40,618 nucleotides of DNA from an uncultured Kangiellaceae bacterium (lineage in GTDB: Bacteria; Pseudomonadota; Gammaproteobacteria; Enterobacterales; Kangiellaceae): contig CAJQOL010000177.1 of the NCBI GenBank assembly GCA_905479925.1, positions 1 through 40,618 of the forward strand, given 5' to 3'. A program made the position numbers and the translations under genes. This document shows positions 8,163 to 16,450 of this stretch, piece after piece. Below the pieces are notes generated by a model. That model did no database searches, was not told the DNA's origin, and was given only the letters and a program-made list of their open reading frames with translations. The stretch's first letter is position 1; each line of letters starts with the position of its first letter.

Positions 8163-8259
8163 ACATTTGACTGAATAGGGTAGTTAGGCAGAACCATCCT
8201 TATTATCACTGATTAGGGGGTAATACCTTCTTCGGTAGTTGTCTATTTCCGCCCAACTA

Positions 8260-8323
8260 ATTTTAAGCTCTTAATTGTTTTAAGTTCTGCTTGTTTTAAG
8301 TTCTACTTATTCTAAGTTCTTAT
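8260..8323. repeat. Tandem 16-bp repeats, three clear copies plus one degenerate
   Basis: Units at 8276-8291 and 8292-8307 (TGTTTTAAGTTCTRCT), 8308-8323 (TATTCTAAGTTCTTAT), and a degenerate unit at 8260-8275. They lie between the convergent genes ending at 8162 and 8388. Confidence 0.75.
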
Positions 8324-8387
8324 TTTAATTTAGCAAAGTTTAACTTTCGGTTTGTAACGCTAAGTTAGAAACAGAATCCACCACTAA

Positions 8388-8633
8388 CTACTTCTCGGTA
8401 ATAAATTGAGTGATAGTTTCGCCATTCAAACCCGCCATTAACATAAAATAGCCGAATATAAATGGCACGACAACATAGACAATTGTATGGACCGTAAAAC
8501 CCGCTTTTTCACCGAATTTGGATTTCATATATTTTAGTTTGATTAGGTCGTTTGGTACACGAACACTCACAACTAGTGTATATAGTCCGAACAACAAAAT
8601 GGCAGATGCTAAGGCAACGGTCGTGTACTGCAT
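8388..8633 (-). CDS. Small two-helix membrane protein, unknown function
   Basis: An 81-residue inner-membrane protein that I do not recognise. It has a hydrophobic segment at about 4-24, a basic cytoplasmic-type linker (LIKLKYMKSKFGEK) and a second hydrophobic segment at about 49-69. The frame is open ten codons further upstream to a TTG, but the ATG at 8633 is preceded by GAGAG at a sensible distance and begins directly with the hydrophobic segment, so it is preferred. Stands alone, facing away from the exported methyltransferase-like gene at 8812. Confidence 0.65.
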   Translation of the reverse strand: MQYTTVALASAILLFGLYTLVVSVRVPNDLIKLKYMKSKFGEKAGFTVHTIVYVVVPFIFGYFMLMAGLNGETITQFITEK

Positions 8634-8811
8634 GGTATATCTCTCATGGTTCAATTGGGTCAATTATCAACCTTTTAGGTAAGCTATTGCTAGTCATTTT
8701 GTCTACTGTTGTTGCAAAATACAGACTCAATTCGTAATTCGTAACATTTTCTCAGCTGTTGAACGGTTATCGGTAGGCTAGAATACCATTTTTAGCTTGA
8801 GGGAGAATCTG

Positions 8812-9543
8812 ATGAAAGCAGTTACTATTCTGTTAATTTCGCTGACTATTGGTTTTGGGGTGAACAGTCATGTATCAGCCTATGGGAAGACAAAACCGGC
8901 TCGTACAGAGGCCGATTTAAAAAGAGATACTTCAAGTAAGCCTCACGAAATTCTTGCTTTCGCCGGGGTTAAGTCAGGCGATACCGTTTTAGATCTGCTC
9001 GGAGGCGATGGTTACTATTCGGAGTTGATCGCTAGCAAAGTCGGAAAAAAAGGACAGGTCGTTCTTCATACTAATCAGGCCTATTTAAGCTTTGTAGGTA
9101 AAAACCTAGAATTGCGAACTGAAAGAGGGGGATTAGCGGGGGTCACTCAATTAGTTAGTGAAGTCGACGAATTGAAACTTGGCGAGGCCAAATATGATCT
9201 AGCCATTTTGGTTTTGGGGTATCATGATTTTTTCTTTACCGAAAATACCTGGCGTTTTCCGTCAGATATAGCATTTCCGCAATTACAAAAATCCTTAAAG
9301 CCTGGAGGTAAATTACTGATAATCGACCATTCGGCTAAGCAGGGAGCAGGTATCAGTGTTGTAAAGTCTCTTCATAGAATTGAACCAGCTTTTGTTAAAA
9401 AGGATATTGAAAGCCGCGGTTTCAAGTTTGTTAAGGAATCTAAACTATTAGCTAACGCCTCTGATGATCAAAGTATCAGTGTTTTCGATCCTTCAATTAG
9501 ACGCAAAACAGACCGTTTCGTATTTTTGTTTGAGAAACAATAG
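8812..9543 (+). CDS. Exported class I methyltransferase-fold protein
   Basis: A 243-residue protein with a signal peptide (about 1-24, ending VSA) followed by a SAM-methyltransferase-like Rossmann fold: motif I VLDLLGGDGYYSELIA near 55-70, then VVLHTNQ, YDLAILVLGYHDFF and LKPGGKLLIIDHSA as later motifs. It resembles the predicted methyltransferase group COG4798. The start is the ATG at 8812, with GAGGGAG 7 bases upstream; a longer TTG-started frame at 8797 would bury that site in coding sequence. The odd point is a SAM-enzyme fold outside the cytoplasm, where SAM is not expected. Substrate unknown; it may be a non-catalytic or differently supplied enzyme. Confidence 0.75.
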   Translation: MKAVTILLISLTIGFGVNSHVSAYGKTKPARTEADLKRDTSSKPHEILAFAGVKSGDTVLDLLGGDGYYSELIASKVGKKGQVVLHTNQAYLSFVGKNLELRTERGGLAGVTQLVSEVDELKLGEAKYDLAILVLGYHDFFFTENTWRFPSDIAFPQLQKSLKPGGKLLIIDHSAKQGAGISVVKSLHRIEPAFVKKDIESRGFKFVKESKLLANASDDQSISVFDPSIRRKTDRFVFLFEKQ

Positions 9544-9623
9544 TAAAGGTTTGGTGGTAAATAGGACGTTTAGAGTTCTTAATAAGGCGCTGATAGCGCT
9601 ATTTATCACTAATTCTTACTTTG

Positions 9624-9637
9624 TTGATCTAAATCAT
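9624..9637 (+). promoter_or_regulatory. Candidate FNR/Anr box upstream of feoABC
   Basis: TTGATCTAAATCAT matches the FNR consensus TTGAT-N4-ATCAA at nine of ten defined positions. It lies about 130 bp before feoA. FNR activation of feo under low oxygen is established in Escherichia coli; here it is inferred from the site. No good -10 element was found at the ideal class II distance. Confidence 0.55.
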
Positions 9638-9669
9638 CATTTAAAAAGTCATCACCTGCGAATCTTGTT

Positions 9670-9688
9670 GAAAATGATTCGCATTTAG
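9670..9688 (+). promoter_or_regulatory. Candidate Fur box upstream of feoA
   Basis: The 19 bases GAAAATGATTCGCATTTAG match the Fur consensus (GATAATGATAATCATTATC) at about 12 of 19 positions, including the AATGAT core. The site lies about 80 bp before feoA, between the FNR-like box and the gene. Iron repression of feo by Fur is the usual arrangement. Confidence 0.45.
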
Positions 9689-9768
9689 ACTAAGCTTCAA
9701 TTACATTGAAATTATGTCTCTCTTGTTTTTGAGAGGGTTCGAATCCAATTCGAAGTTTGGAGTAAGAT

Positions 9769-10002
9769 ATGACTCAAAGTTTGGCCAATGTTGATGCTAA
9801 ACGAAAGGTGAAAATTGTTAGTTTAGGCGCTGCGGGCAGTGTTTTTCGTCGTAAGTTATTGTCTATGGGGTTAACTCCTGGAATTGAGCTTGACGTATTA
9901 AGAAAGGCCCCTCTGGGTGGCCCCTTAGAGCTAAACTTGCGCGGATTTTCGTTAAGTCTACGTAGAAATGAAGCTCAAGGAATTCAAGTACAGCTCGTAT
10001 AG
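9769..10002 (+). CDS. feoA: Ferrous iron transport protein A
   Basis: FeoA, a 77-residue cytoplasmic SH3-like protein that supports FeoB-mediated Fe(II) uptake. Family features are VKIVSLGAAGSVFRRKLLSMGLTPGIEL, with the conserved LxxMGLxPG motif, and the ending GGPLELNLRGFSLSLRRNEA. Length is usual for the family. A GGAG at a good distance precedes the ATG. It is the first gene of feoABC, with feoB 60 bp downstream. Confidence 0.95.
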   Translation: MTQSLANVDAKRKVKIVSLGAAGSVFRRKLLSMGLTPGIELDVLRKAPLGGPLELNLRGFSLSLRRNEAQGIQVQLV

Positions 10003-10062
10003 TAACGACTCAGAATAACGTCGTTTAAATCCTCCCTTCTTTCCTATTACGAAGTCTAGAAA

Positions 10063-12420
10063 ATGTCTAACCCAACAACCATTGCGTTATGCGGCAATCC
10101 AAATAGCGGTAAAACCACCACCTTTAATCTATTAACTGGCTCTCGCCACCAAGTAGGTAATTGGCCTGGAGTTACCGTTGAGAAAAAGGTTGGCAAGTTT
10201 AAGTTAAGTAAACAGCAAAAACAGAAGTTTGATGAGAGTAACTCTAGCTCTCAAATTGATGTTGTAGACTTACCCGGAACCTACTCACTAGATGCTATTG
10301 ATGAGTCAATTGCGCTTGATGAGAAAATTGCTAGAAACTACATTCTTTCCGGTGAAGCGGATTTAATTGTTAATATTATTGATGCTTCTAATATTGAACG
10401 TAATCTATACCTTACGACGCAACTGCTTGAAATTGGCAAGCCCATGTTGGTTATTTTGAACATGATGGATGTCGCCAAAAAGAATAATATTATTATCGAT
10501 ATTGATAAACTATCCAAAGAGTTAAATTGCTCAGTTATTCCGTTAATCGCTAGTGATAAAAAACTACCTGATGCACTAGCCGACACCCTCACCAATTTTA
10601 CAAAGAAAAATTTCGACGACTCTCAATTTTCATTACAATTTGAACCGCCTCTACAAGAGTTTTATGAAGCGATGGTTGAAGAGCTTGCTAAAACGCCAGA
10701 TAGTCATAAGCGGGCAGAGTGGCAGGCGGTTAGGCTTCTAGAAGATCATAACTTTAGTATTGAATCGCATCAAAGGGATGAAATAGACAAGATTCAAAAT
10801 AAAGTTGTTGAGGCGTATGGTGAGGATATTGACATTGTAATTGCCGAAGCTCGTTACAGTCGAATATTGAGCTGGATTGATTCTAGCGTTCAAAAAGAAG
10901 GGCGGTTGACGCGCTCACTTTCTAAAAAGCTTGATAGTATTTTCCTAAATAGATATCTAGGTGTACCGCTCTTTTTATTCGTCACCTATCTAATGTTTAT
11001 GTTCACCATCAATTTTGGTGGTGCCTTTATTGACTTTTTTGACCTAACGGTTAATGCCGTTCTTGTAGAAGGTGCAAGTATTTGGTTAGCGGGTCTAGGT
11101 TTGCCAGAATGGTTAATCACGTTACTTGCAAACGGTGTTGGCGGTGGCGTTCAAGTTGTTTCTACCTTTATACCAATTATCGGGAGTCTCTATCTATTCT
11201 TGGCGGTGCTGGAAGACTCCGGTTATTTGGCTCGCGGTGCATTTGTTATGGATAGGTTTATGCAAGCGATCGGCTTACCTGGTAAGTCATTCATTCCACT
11301 AATGGTTGGTTTAGGTTGTACCGTACCTGCTATTTACGCGACTCGTTCTTTGGAGTATGAGAAAGACAGAATAATGACGGTAATGATGAGCCCGTTCATT
11401 TCCTGTGGAGCGCGTTTACCTGTCTACATATTGTTCGCTGCTGTATTTTTCCCAGATAATGCACAGAACCTGATTTTTGCACTGTATATGATTGGTATTG
11501 TTATTGCGGTTCTAACTGGACTATTACTTAAAAAGACTTTGCTTGCAGGGGAAACGACGCCTTTCGTGATGGAGCTGCCTGCCTATCATATTCCAAGATT
11601 TAAAAGTGTTCTATTAAAAGCGTGGGAAAAGCTACAGTCTTTTGTTTTAGGTGCTGGCAAGTTAATTGTTCTTGTCGTCATTATGTTAAGTTTTTTGAAC
11701 TCATTAGGTACCGACTTCAGTTTTGGAAATGAGAATACCGAAAAATCGGTTCTAACCAATGTTGGAAAATCATTGACGCCAGCTTTTTCACCCATAGGAA
11801 TTAAAGAGGATAATTGGCCTGCAACGGTTGGTTTGTTTACTGGCCTTTTTGCTAAAGAAGTTATCGTTGGAACTATCGACGCACTTTATTTAAGTCAAAT
11901 TGAAGTTGAAACTGAAGTCGAGAGCTTTTCACTTACCGACAAACTAAAAGAAGCAGCTCAGACAATTCCTGATAATTTCTCCGATGCGTTAGGCACATGG
12001 TCCGATCCCCTAGGTGTAAACGTAGATGTTACGGACCAACAATCAATTGCTCAAGATCAAGAGATCAGTGAAGGCATATTTCCGCTAATACAAAAATCCT
12101 TTGATGGAACACTTGGTGCGTTTAGTTATCTATTGTTTATTCTTCTTTACTCTCCCTGTGTATCAGCTTTAGGGGCAACCTACAAAGAAACTGGTACACG
12201 TTGGACTATTTTTTCGGTTCTTTGGACAACTTTCTTAGCATACAGTTTAGCGACCATTGTCTATCAAGTTGGACAAATAAGCAGCTCGCCGGTTTCAGCT
12301 CTTAGTTGGATTGGCCTATTTGTCGGTTTGCACGCAATAAACGTTTTAGGCCTCAAGCATTGGGCGAAGAAGCGTCAAAGTTATTCTGATAACGATAGTC
12401 CGACAACCGTGAGTTATTAA
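10063..12420 (+). CDS. feoB: Fe(II) transporter FeoB (GTPase-coupled permease)
   Basis: Inner-membrane ferrous iron transporter of 785 residues (E. coli FeoB has 773). The N-terminal GTPase domain carries G1 GNPNSGKT (11-18), the switch region VGNWPGVTVE, G3 DLPG (69-72) and G4 NMMD (133-136). A helical spacer with GDI-like role follows, then from about 300 the membrane domain with two Gate motifs including the conserved cysteine segments GLGCTVPAIYATRSLE and YSPCVSALGA. C-terminal residues are cytoplasmic. feoC follows after one base, so the genes are cotranslated. Iron uptake is expected under low oxygen, matching the FNR-like site before feoA. Confidence 0.97.
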   Translation: MSNPTTIALCGNPNSGKTTTFNLLTGSRHQVGNWPGVTVEKKVGKFKLSKQQKQKFDESNSSSQIDVVDLPGTYSLDAIDESIALDEKIARNYILSGEADLIVNIIDASNIERNLYLTTQLLEIGKPMLVILNMMDVAKKNNIIIDIDKLSKELNCSVIPLIASDKKLPDALADTLTNFTKKNFDDSQFSLQFEPPLQEFYEAMVEELAKTPDSHKRAEWQAVRLLEDHNFSIESHQRDEIDKIQNKVVEAYGEDIDIVIAEARYSRILSWIDSSVQKEGRLTRSLSKKLDSIFLNRYLGVPLFLFVTYLMFMFTINFGGAFIDFFDLTVNAVLVEGASIWLAGLGLPEWLITLLANGVGGGVQVVSTFIPIIGSLYLFLAVLEDSGYLARGAFVMDRFMQAIGLPGKSFIPLMVGLGCTVPAIYATRSLEYEKDRIMTVMMSPFISCGARLPVYILFAAVFFPDNAQNLIFALYMIGIVIAVLTGLLLKKTLLAGETTPFVMELPAYHIPRFKSVLLKAWEKLQSFVLGAGKLIVLVVIMLSFLNSLGTDFSFGNENTEKSVLTNVGKSLTPAFSPIGIKEDNWPATVGLFTGLFAKEVIVGTIDALYLSQIEVETEVESFSLTDKLKEAAQTIPDNFSDALGTWSDPLGVNVDVTDQQSIAQDQEISEGIFPLIQKSFDGTLGAFSYLLFILLYSPCVSALGATYKETGTRWTIFSVLWTTFLAYSLATIVYQVGQISSSPVSALSWIGLFVGLHAINVLGLKHWAKKRQSYSDNDSPTTVSY

Positions 12421-12421
12421 T

Positions 12422-12682
12422 ATGTTGATGGACATTAAAAACTTGCTGATTGAACGACAACAAATGACAGTTGTTGATTTAGCTAGACATTTCCATGTTA
12501 GCGAATCAATCATGCAGGGCATGTTAGCTCATTGGCAGAAGAAAGGTCGCATAGAAGTAATCGATTCATCTGGCGCTTGCGGAAGCGGCTGTGGAAGCTG
12601 TGATGAAACGGAGCTATCAAAAATATTCTATCGCTGGAAAAATGTGGCAGAAAAACCAATTTTCGCTAAGGCTGAGAGATAA
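12422..12682 (+). CDS. feoC: FeoC-like winged-helix protein with Cys cluster
   Basis: FeoC family, 86 residues (E. coli FeoC about 78). A winged-helix region (about 8-50: LLIERQQMTVVDLARHFHVS) is followed by the wing with four cysteines, CGSGCGSC plus the preceding ACG, the putative oxygen-sensitive Fe-S cluster site of FeoC. The family protects or regulates FeoB. The start overlaps the end of feoB almost directly (one base between stop and ATG), supporting coupling; the in-frame ATG at 12428 is an alternative start. Confidence 0.88.
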   Translation: MLMDIKNLLIERQQMTVVDLARHFHVSESIMQGMLAHWQKKGRIEVIDSSGACGSGCGSCDETELSKIFYRWKNVAEKPIFAKAER

Positions 12683-12774
12683 ACGCTAAGCAATCATCAG
12701 TGATTTATCGTTAAAGCAAAAAAGACGGTAGGTTTGGCTAGTTATCGATTACTCGTTTTTATTTTTAATACAAA

Positions 12775-13119
12775 ATGATCAAATCAGAAAAACAAGCGCT
12801 TAAGCAAATAATCAAACAAGAACTCAAAGAGTTGAGAGAATTGTTATCGCTTTCTAGTTCGTCAGCTAAAACCGTTGAACTCGACCAAACCTCAACGGGT
12901 AGAGTTTCAAGAATCGATGCAATCCAACAGCAGAAAATGGCAATAAACTCTTTGCGTAGAGACTCCGAAAGAGAGCAAAAGCTAATTAGAGTACTGTCGT
13001 TTATTGATGACAAGCAGTTTGGAATATGTGAAGAGTGTGACCAACCTATCGCATTTAAGCGATTGCAAATAAAGCCGGAGTCTCGTTTTTGTATTGGTTG
13101 CCAAACCTTACTAGAGTAA
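12775..13119 (+). CDS. TraR/DksA-family C4 zinc-finger protein
   Basis: A 114-residue relative of DksA (151 residues in E. coli), lacking part of the N-terminus. The C-terminal zinc finger is complete: CEEC, 17 residues, CIGC (the C-x2-C-x17-C-x2-C pattern). The N-terminal half is a charged helix pair that would enter the RNA polymerase secondary channel; the tip residues typical of DksA were not confirmed. It follows feoC by 92 bp without a clear terminator. No Shine-Dalgarno is visible in the T-rich sequence before ATG. It probably acts on RNA polymerase, but targets are unknown. Confidence 0.8.
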   Translation: MIKSEKQALKQIIKQELKELRELLSLSSSSAKTVELDQTSTGRVSRIDAIQQQKMAINSLRRDSEREQKLIRVLSFIDDKQFGICEECDQPIAFKRLQIKPESRFCIGCQTLLE

Positions 13120-13153
13120 AATTTGTAGAATGAAAATTGTAGAGTGAAAATTG
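13112..13153. repeat. Three tandem 14-bp repeats over the stop codon of the DksA-like gene
   Basis: Units TAGAGTAAAATTTG (13112-13125), TAGAATGAAAATTG (13126-13139) and TAGAGTGAAAATTG (13140-13153). The first copy contains the final Glu codon and the TAA stop. A hairpin TGAAGCGTCA/TGGCGCTTTA (13152-13186) follows without a T-run. Confidence 0.8.
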
Positions 13154-13290
13154 AAGCGTCAGTTAGCTTCATACGATGGCGCTTTATCTGTCAGGGTTAA
13201 TAGAATAATTTTCTAGATGACTGAAATTACTTCATAGATTTAAAAAAACAGCCCCTCGGGAAAGATGTCCATCTCATTTTTAAACCCTGT

Positions 13291-13818
13291 CTAGTCTTTG
13301 GTTAAGCCCAGTCTTACCCGCATACCTAATTCAGTCGTATAACCCATATTTTTATGTTTAATTTTTCCATTTTTATCAATAATGTAATAACTTGGGAAAC
13401 CTCTTATTTGAAAAGCATCTGAGGTAGAGCGAGAGCCAAGCAGTACTGGAATCGTTAAATGGTGTTGGGAAAGGAAATCACTAATTTCCTGTTTAGATTT
13501 CCAGTCAAGAGCGATGATATAGAAGTTAACGTGTTCGCCTGAGGATTCCTTAATCGCTTCGATATTATCGATCGATGCATGACAAACGCTACACCAGGGC
13601 GCGAAAAAATAGATAAGTGTTTTTTTCTCCAATGTTGCTGGCTCAAAACTAATTACTTGGTCATCCATACTAACCAGTGTAAAGCTAGGTGAGAGGTTTT
13701 CAGTGCCGGTACTCAACATATCCTTCTGTTGCCACCAGGTTATCAAAATAAAAATACCAATAAAAATTAGTATTTGATTAAGCCAAACGATTAGTTTCTT
13801 CTTAGTCGGTTTTTTCAT
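13291..13818 (-). CDS. Membrane-anchored TlpA/ResA-like thioredoxin
   Basis: A 175-residue periplasmic thiol-disulfide oxidoreductase. Residues about 10-27 form an N-terminal membrane anchor. The thioredoxin fold contains FFAPWCSVCH with the redox pair C76/C79 and the cis-proline region IRGFPSYYIID. The sequence resembles the TlpA/ResA/DsbE group, which reduce disulfides, often in apocytochrome c or other periplasmic proteins. No cytochrome c maturation genes are adjacent, so the partner is unknown. It lies 53 bp downstream of nudC on the same strand and may be cotranscribed. Confidence 0.85.
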   Translation of the reverse strand: MKKPTKKKLIVWLNQILIFIGIFILITWWQQKDMLSTGTENLSPSFTLVSMDDQVISFEPATLEKKTLIYFFAPWCSVCHASIDNIEAIKESSGEHVNFYIIALDWKSKQEISDFLSQHHLTIPVLLGSRSTSDAFQIRGFPSYYIIDKNGKIKHKNMGYTTELGMRVRLGLTKD

Positions 13819-13871
13819 AGGGGCACTGTTGTGAAAAATGGATGAATTATGGGGCTTAGTGACAACAATCG

Positions 13872-14807
13872 TTATTCTATATTTAGTGTTTTAATAGAGT
13901 AGCCTGTTTGCTGTGTAAACCAACGGTCAATTATTTGCCAAGAAATAGAAACGGAAAAAGGCATTAGCAATGAGCCGTCGGTTAGCGCGTTTTCAAGTTC
14001 GTTAGCGCTATACCACTCGGCTGATTCAAGCTCTTTGTCTAGTAGCTCAACTGCCGATGTTTTAGCCGTGCAATGAAATCCGACCATCAGTGAGGCGGGA
14101 AAAGGCCATGGTTGAGATGATATGTAGGTTGCATCTTCAACTTCAATTCCAGCTTCTTCGTAGGCTTCTCTTTTAACCGCTAATTCTAGTGATTCACCGT
14201 GTTCAGCGAAGCCTGCTAAAACAGAGTATCTTTTATCCGGCCATTGTTTTTGCCTTGCTAACAGAATTCTCTTTACGCCATCAAAATTATATTCTATTGA
14301 GAAAATAACCGCTGGCTCAATTCTGGGAAAATGTTCTTTATTGCACTCTTTGTTTAAGCAGCGTCGGCTATGCCCTGAAAATGATGGTGATGTTTGATGG
14401 CCGCATTTAGCGCAGTAGACATGGGAATGGTGCCAGTTTAATAAGCCCTGGGCATAAAACAAGCATTCGAGATCAAACGCTTGCGAACTTAAACTAGCGC
14501 TTCTTAAATCAACTAATGGCTGATCTTGTAGTTCTGCTATTAAGGTGATTATCGGATAGACAAAATAGTGTAGATTTTGATATTCACCAAGATAGATGAT
14601 ACCGGCAGGAAAACTACTGGCTTCTTGTTTTGTTAATCGAGCTTTTACGTTTTTCGGACTAATATGAACCGGTGTATTGTCGCTAAAGAAAAAACGACCT
14701 TTGTGCGCCAACAGAACCTTACTGTCTTCTTTTTCTATAAGCTCAGCGATCATTGAGTCCTGATCACGGATCTCGCCGCGGCGGTTAAGGTTAGCAATAT
14801 ATTGCAT
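13872..14807 (-). CDS. nudC: NADH pyrophosphatase / RNA deNADding Nudix hydrolase
   Basis: NudC hydrolyses NAD(H) to NMN(H) and AMP and removes NAD caps from RNA. A four-cysteine zinc ribbon (CAKCGHQT ... CLNKEC) precedes the conserved FPRIEPAVI. The Nudix box is complete: G-x5-E-x7-REAYEEAGI (GFAEHGESLELAVKREAYEE), and the NADH-specific motif SQPWPFPASLM follows. The ATG at 14807 is chosen: AAGAGA lies upstream of it at the right distance, whereas a longer frame begins only at a TTG (14840). The protein then has 311 residues, slightly longer than E. coli NudC (257) because of a larger N-terminal domain. Confidence 0.93.
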   Translation of the reverse strand: MQYIANLNRRGEIRDQDSMIAELIEKEDSKVLLAHKGRFFFSDNTPVHISPKNVKARLTKQEASSFPAGIIYLGEYQNLHYFVYPIITLIAELQDQPLVDLRSASLSSQAFDLECLFYAQGLLNWHHSHVYCAKCGHQTSPSFSGHSRRCLNKECNKEHFPRIEPAVIFSIEYNFDGVKRILLARQKQWPDKRYSVLAGFAEHGESLELAVKREAYEEAGIEVEDATYISSQPWPFPASLMVGFHCTAKTSAVELLDKELESAEWYSANELENALTDGSLLMPFSVSISWQIIDRWFTQQTGYSIKTLNIE

Positions 14808-15221
14808 GGTGATTCTCTTGAGTAAGCGTCTAATGGCCAACTCTTCTGTAGTAAAAGTCGGTGCTTATTGGTTGCTGCGAATGGTTACATAGATTGCAAT
14901 TAATTCATAGTTGATTTGCTGATCTACTCAGTCACTATCTTACGGCGAGCCAAAATTTAGCCTATGTAGACTAATAAATGGTCGGATTTTGAGCGTTCAA
15001 AATGTTAATAAATGTGACACAATCCTATTAATATCCAATTTACCTCAATAAATACAGTGAGTTAGGTGGACACAGTTGTGTTTAGCCCTTTGGTTGCGTT
15101 TCACTGATATGGTGTTATAGTAACATATAACACTACGGGAAAGGTTGAGAGCTAGATAATCTCGGCCAGTTAGCAGAGTAAATAACGTAAGCTTAAACTG
15201 AGAAATCTCAAGAGAGTGAAT
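14808..15221. other. Divergent intergenic region, nudC / YtrA-type regulator
   Basis: About 410 bp without a convincing gene. The notable element is the operator-like inverted repeat at 15112-15133. A minus-strand open frame at 15045-15248 overlaps the regulator start and repeat and has no coding signs. AAGAGAG at 15210-15216 is the ribosome binding site for the regulator. Confidence 0.55.
15112..15133 (+). promoter_or_regulatory. Inverted repeat, probable operator of the YtrA-type regulator
   Basis: Arms GTGTTATA and TATAACAC (8 bp, perfect) with a six-base spacer. GntR-family operators commonly have a GT...AC outer dyad. The site lies about 90 bp before the regulator gene, where autorepression of the regulator-ABC operon would be expected. 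Binding is inferred. Confidence 0.6.
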
Positions 15222-15596
15222 ATGACAGCAATAACTTGGAACGATCAACAGCCTATCTTTCGGCAGTTAAAAGAGAAAGTAATTGAGCTAATCATCGATG
15301 GCGAAGTCAGTGACGGAGAAGCGGTGCCTTCGGTACGCCAAGTCGCAGCGGATTATCAGATAAACCCACTAACAGTATCAAAAGCCTATCAAGAATTAGT
15401 TGATGAATCGATTTTAGAGAAGAGAAGGGGATTGGGGATGTTTGTAACAGAGTCAGCACGCGAAAAATTACTTTCCACTGAAAAAACTCATTTTCTTGAA
15501 GTAGAGTGGCCAAAAATTCTCGAAAGAATCGAGCGTTTGGGCTTGTCTATTCAGATACTTGTTAACGACCAACAAAAGAAAAACGAGGAGCAATAA
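15222..15596 (+). CDS. GntR-family (YtrA subfamily) transcriptional regulator
   Basis: A 124-residue repressor-type protein. The winged helix-turn-helix occupies about 10-75 (PIFRQLKEKVIELIIDGEV, then PSVRQVAADYQINPLTVSKAYQELVDESILEKRRGLGMFV), the canonical GntR pattern. Only a short helical C-terminus follows, as in YtrA, which lacks a large ligand domain. The ATG at 15222 has AAGAGAG upstream; a GTG two codons earlier is less likely. Its stop overlaps the ATP-binding protein start (TAATG), so the three-gene operon is translationally coupled. YtrA-type regulators typically repress a linked ABC exporter that responds to cell-wall antibiotics or envelope stress. Confidence 0.92.
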   Translation: MTAITWNDQQPIFRQLKEKVIELIIDGEVSDGEAVPSVRQVAADYQINPLTVSKAYQELVDESILEKRRGLGMFVTESAREKLLSTEKTHFLEVEWPKILERIERLGLSIQILVNDQQKKNEEQ

Positions 15597-16450
15597 TGAC
15601 TACTTTGATACAAGCAAAGAATCTTTCAAAGAGCTACGGTACTCATCAAGCGTTGAAGTCCGTTGATTTCTCCGTTGAAAGAGGACGAATTGTTGGCCTT
15701 GTTGGACCTAATGGTGCTGGAAAAACAACCGTACTTAAAGCCATTCTAGGACTTACGTCCTACGAAGGAGAGCTTAAAGTGCTTGGTCTAGATCCCAATC
15801 GTCAGCGCCATGAAATAATGCAAAAAGTGAGTTTTATAGCGGATGTCGCAGTACTTCCTAGATGGTTGAAAGTATCTAACGCCTTGGAATTTGTTACTGA
15901 GGTTCATCCAAACTTTAATCTAGAAAGAGCCAAACATTTTTTAGCGAAAACCAATATTCCAATGTCAGCCAAAGTAAAGGAGCTTTCAAAGGGAATGGTT
16001 GCACAACTTCATTTAGCGCTGGTGATGTCAATTGAGGCGGAGCTGCTAGTTTTAGATGAACCGACCTTAGGTTTAGATATTTTGTACCGAAAAGAGTTTT
16101 ACAACCAACTATTGGCCGAGTTTTTTGACGAAGGTAGAAGCATTTTAGTTACTACTCATCAAATTGAAGAAATTGAAAATCTATTGACTGATTTAATCTT
16201 TATTCGTGATGGGAAAATAGTACTAAATGATTCGATGGATAAAGTGTCAGAAAACTATATTGAAGTAATGGTTAGCAAAGACGATGCTGAAAAAGCGGAA
16301 GCGCTTAATCCTGTCATGCAACGCGATGTTTTTGGAAGAAAGGTTTACCTTTTTGAAGGTGTGAGTAGAGAAGAGCTAGAACCGTTAGGTGAATTACACT
16401 CACCAAGTGTTGCAGATCTATTTGTTGCTAAAATGAAGGAGGGCAAATAA
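15596..16450 (+). CDS. ABC transporter ATP-binding protein
   Basis: A 284-residue cytoplasmic ATPase of an ABC-2 exporter. Walker A is GPNGAGKTT (37-45), the signature is LSKGM (near 133), Walker B is LLVLDEPT followed by LGLD, and the switch histidine is in TTHQ. The C-terminal 60 residues are a variable domain. The gene is coupled on both sides by TAATG overlaps to the YtrA-type regulator and to the permease. This resembles YtrB/BcrA-type subunits; the substrate is not shown by the sequence. Confidence 0.93.
   Translation: MTTLIQAKNLSKSYGTHQALKSVDFSVERGRIVGLVGPNGAGKTTVLKAILGLTSYEGELKVLGLDPNRQRHEIMQKVSFIADVAVLPRWLKVSNALEFVTEVHPNFNLERAKHFLAKTNIPMSAKVKELSKGMVAQLHLALVMSIEAELLVLDEPTLGLDILYRKEFYNQLLAEFFDEGRSILVTTHQIEEIENLLTDLIFIRDGKIVLNDSMDKVSENYIEVMVSKDDAEKAEALNPVMQRDVFGRKVYLFEGVSREELEPLGELHSPSVADLFVAKMKEGK

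Noticed and set aside
12765-13172. 135-codon minus-strand open frame opposite the DksA-like gene
   Set aside because: It is the antisense shadow of a recognisable C4 zinc-finger gene; its Ser/Cys-rich translation has no family features.
13152-13186. Hairpin after the DksA-like gene considered as a terminator
   Set aside because: A 10-bp stem with two wobble pairs exists, but no T-run follows; left only as a note.
15045-15248. Minus-strand open frame overlapping the YtrA-type regulator start
   Set aside because: It contains the operator-like repeat and overlaps the real gene; no ribosome binding site or protein features.
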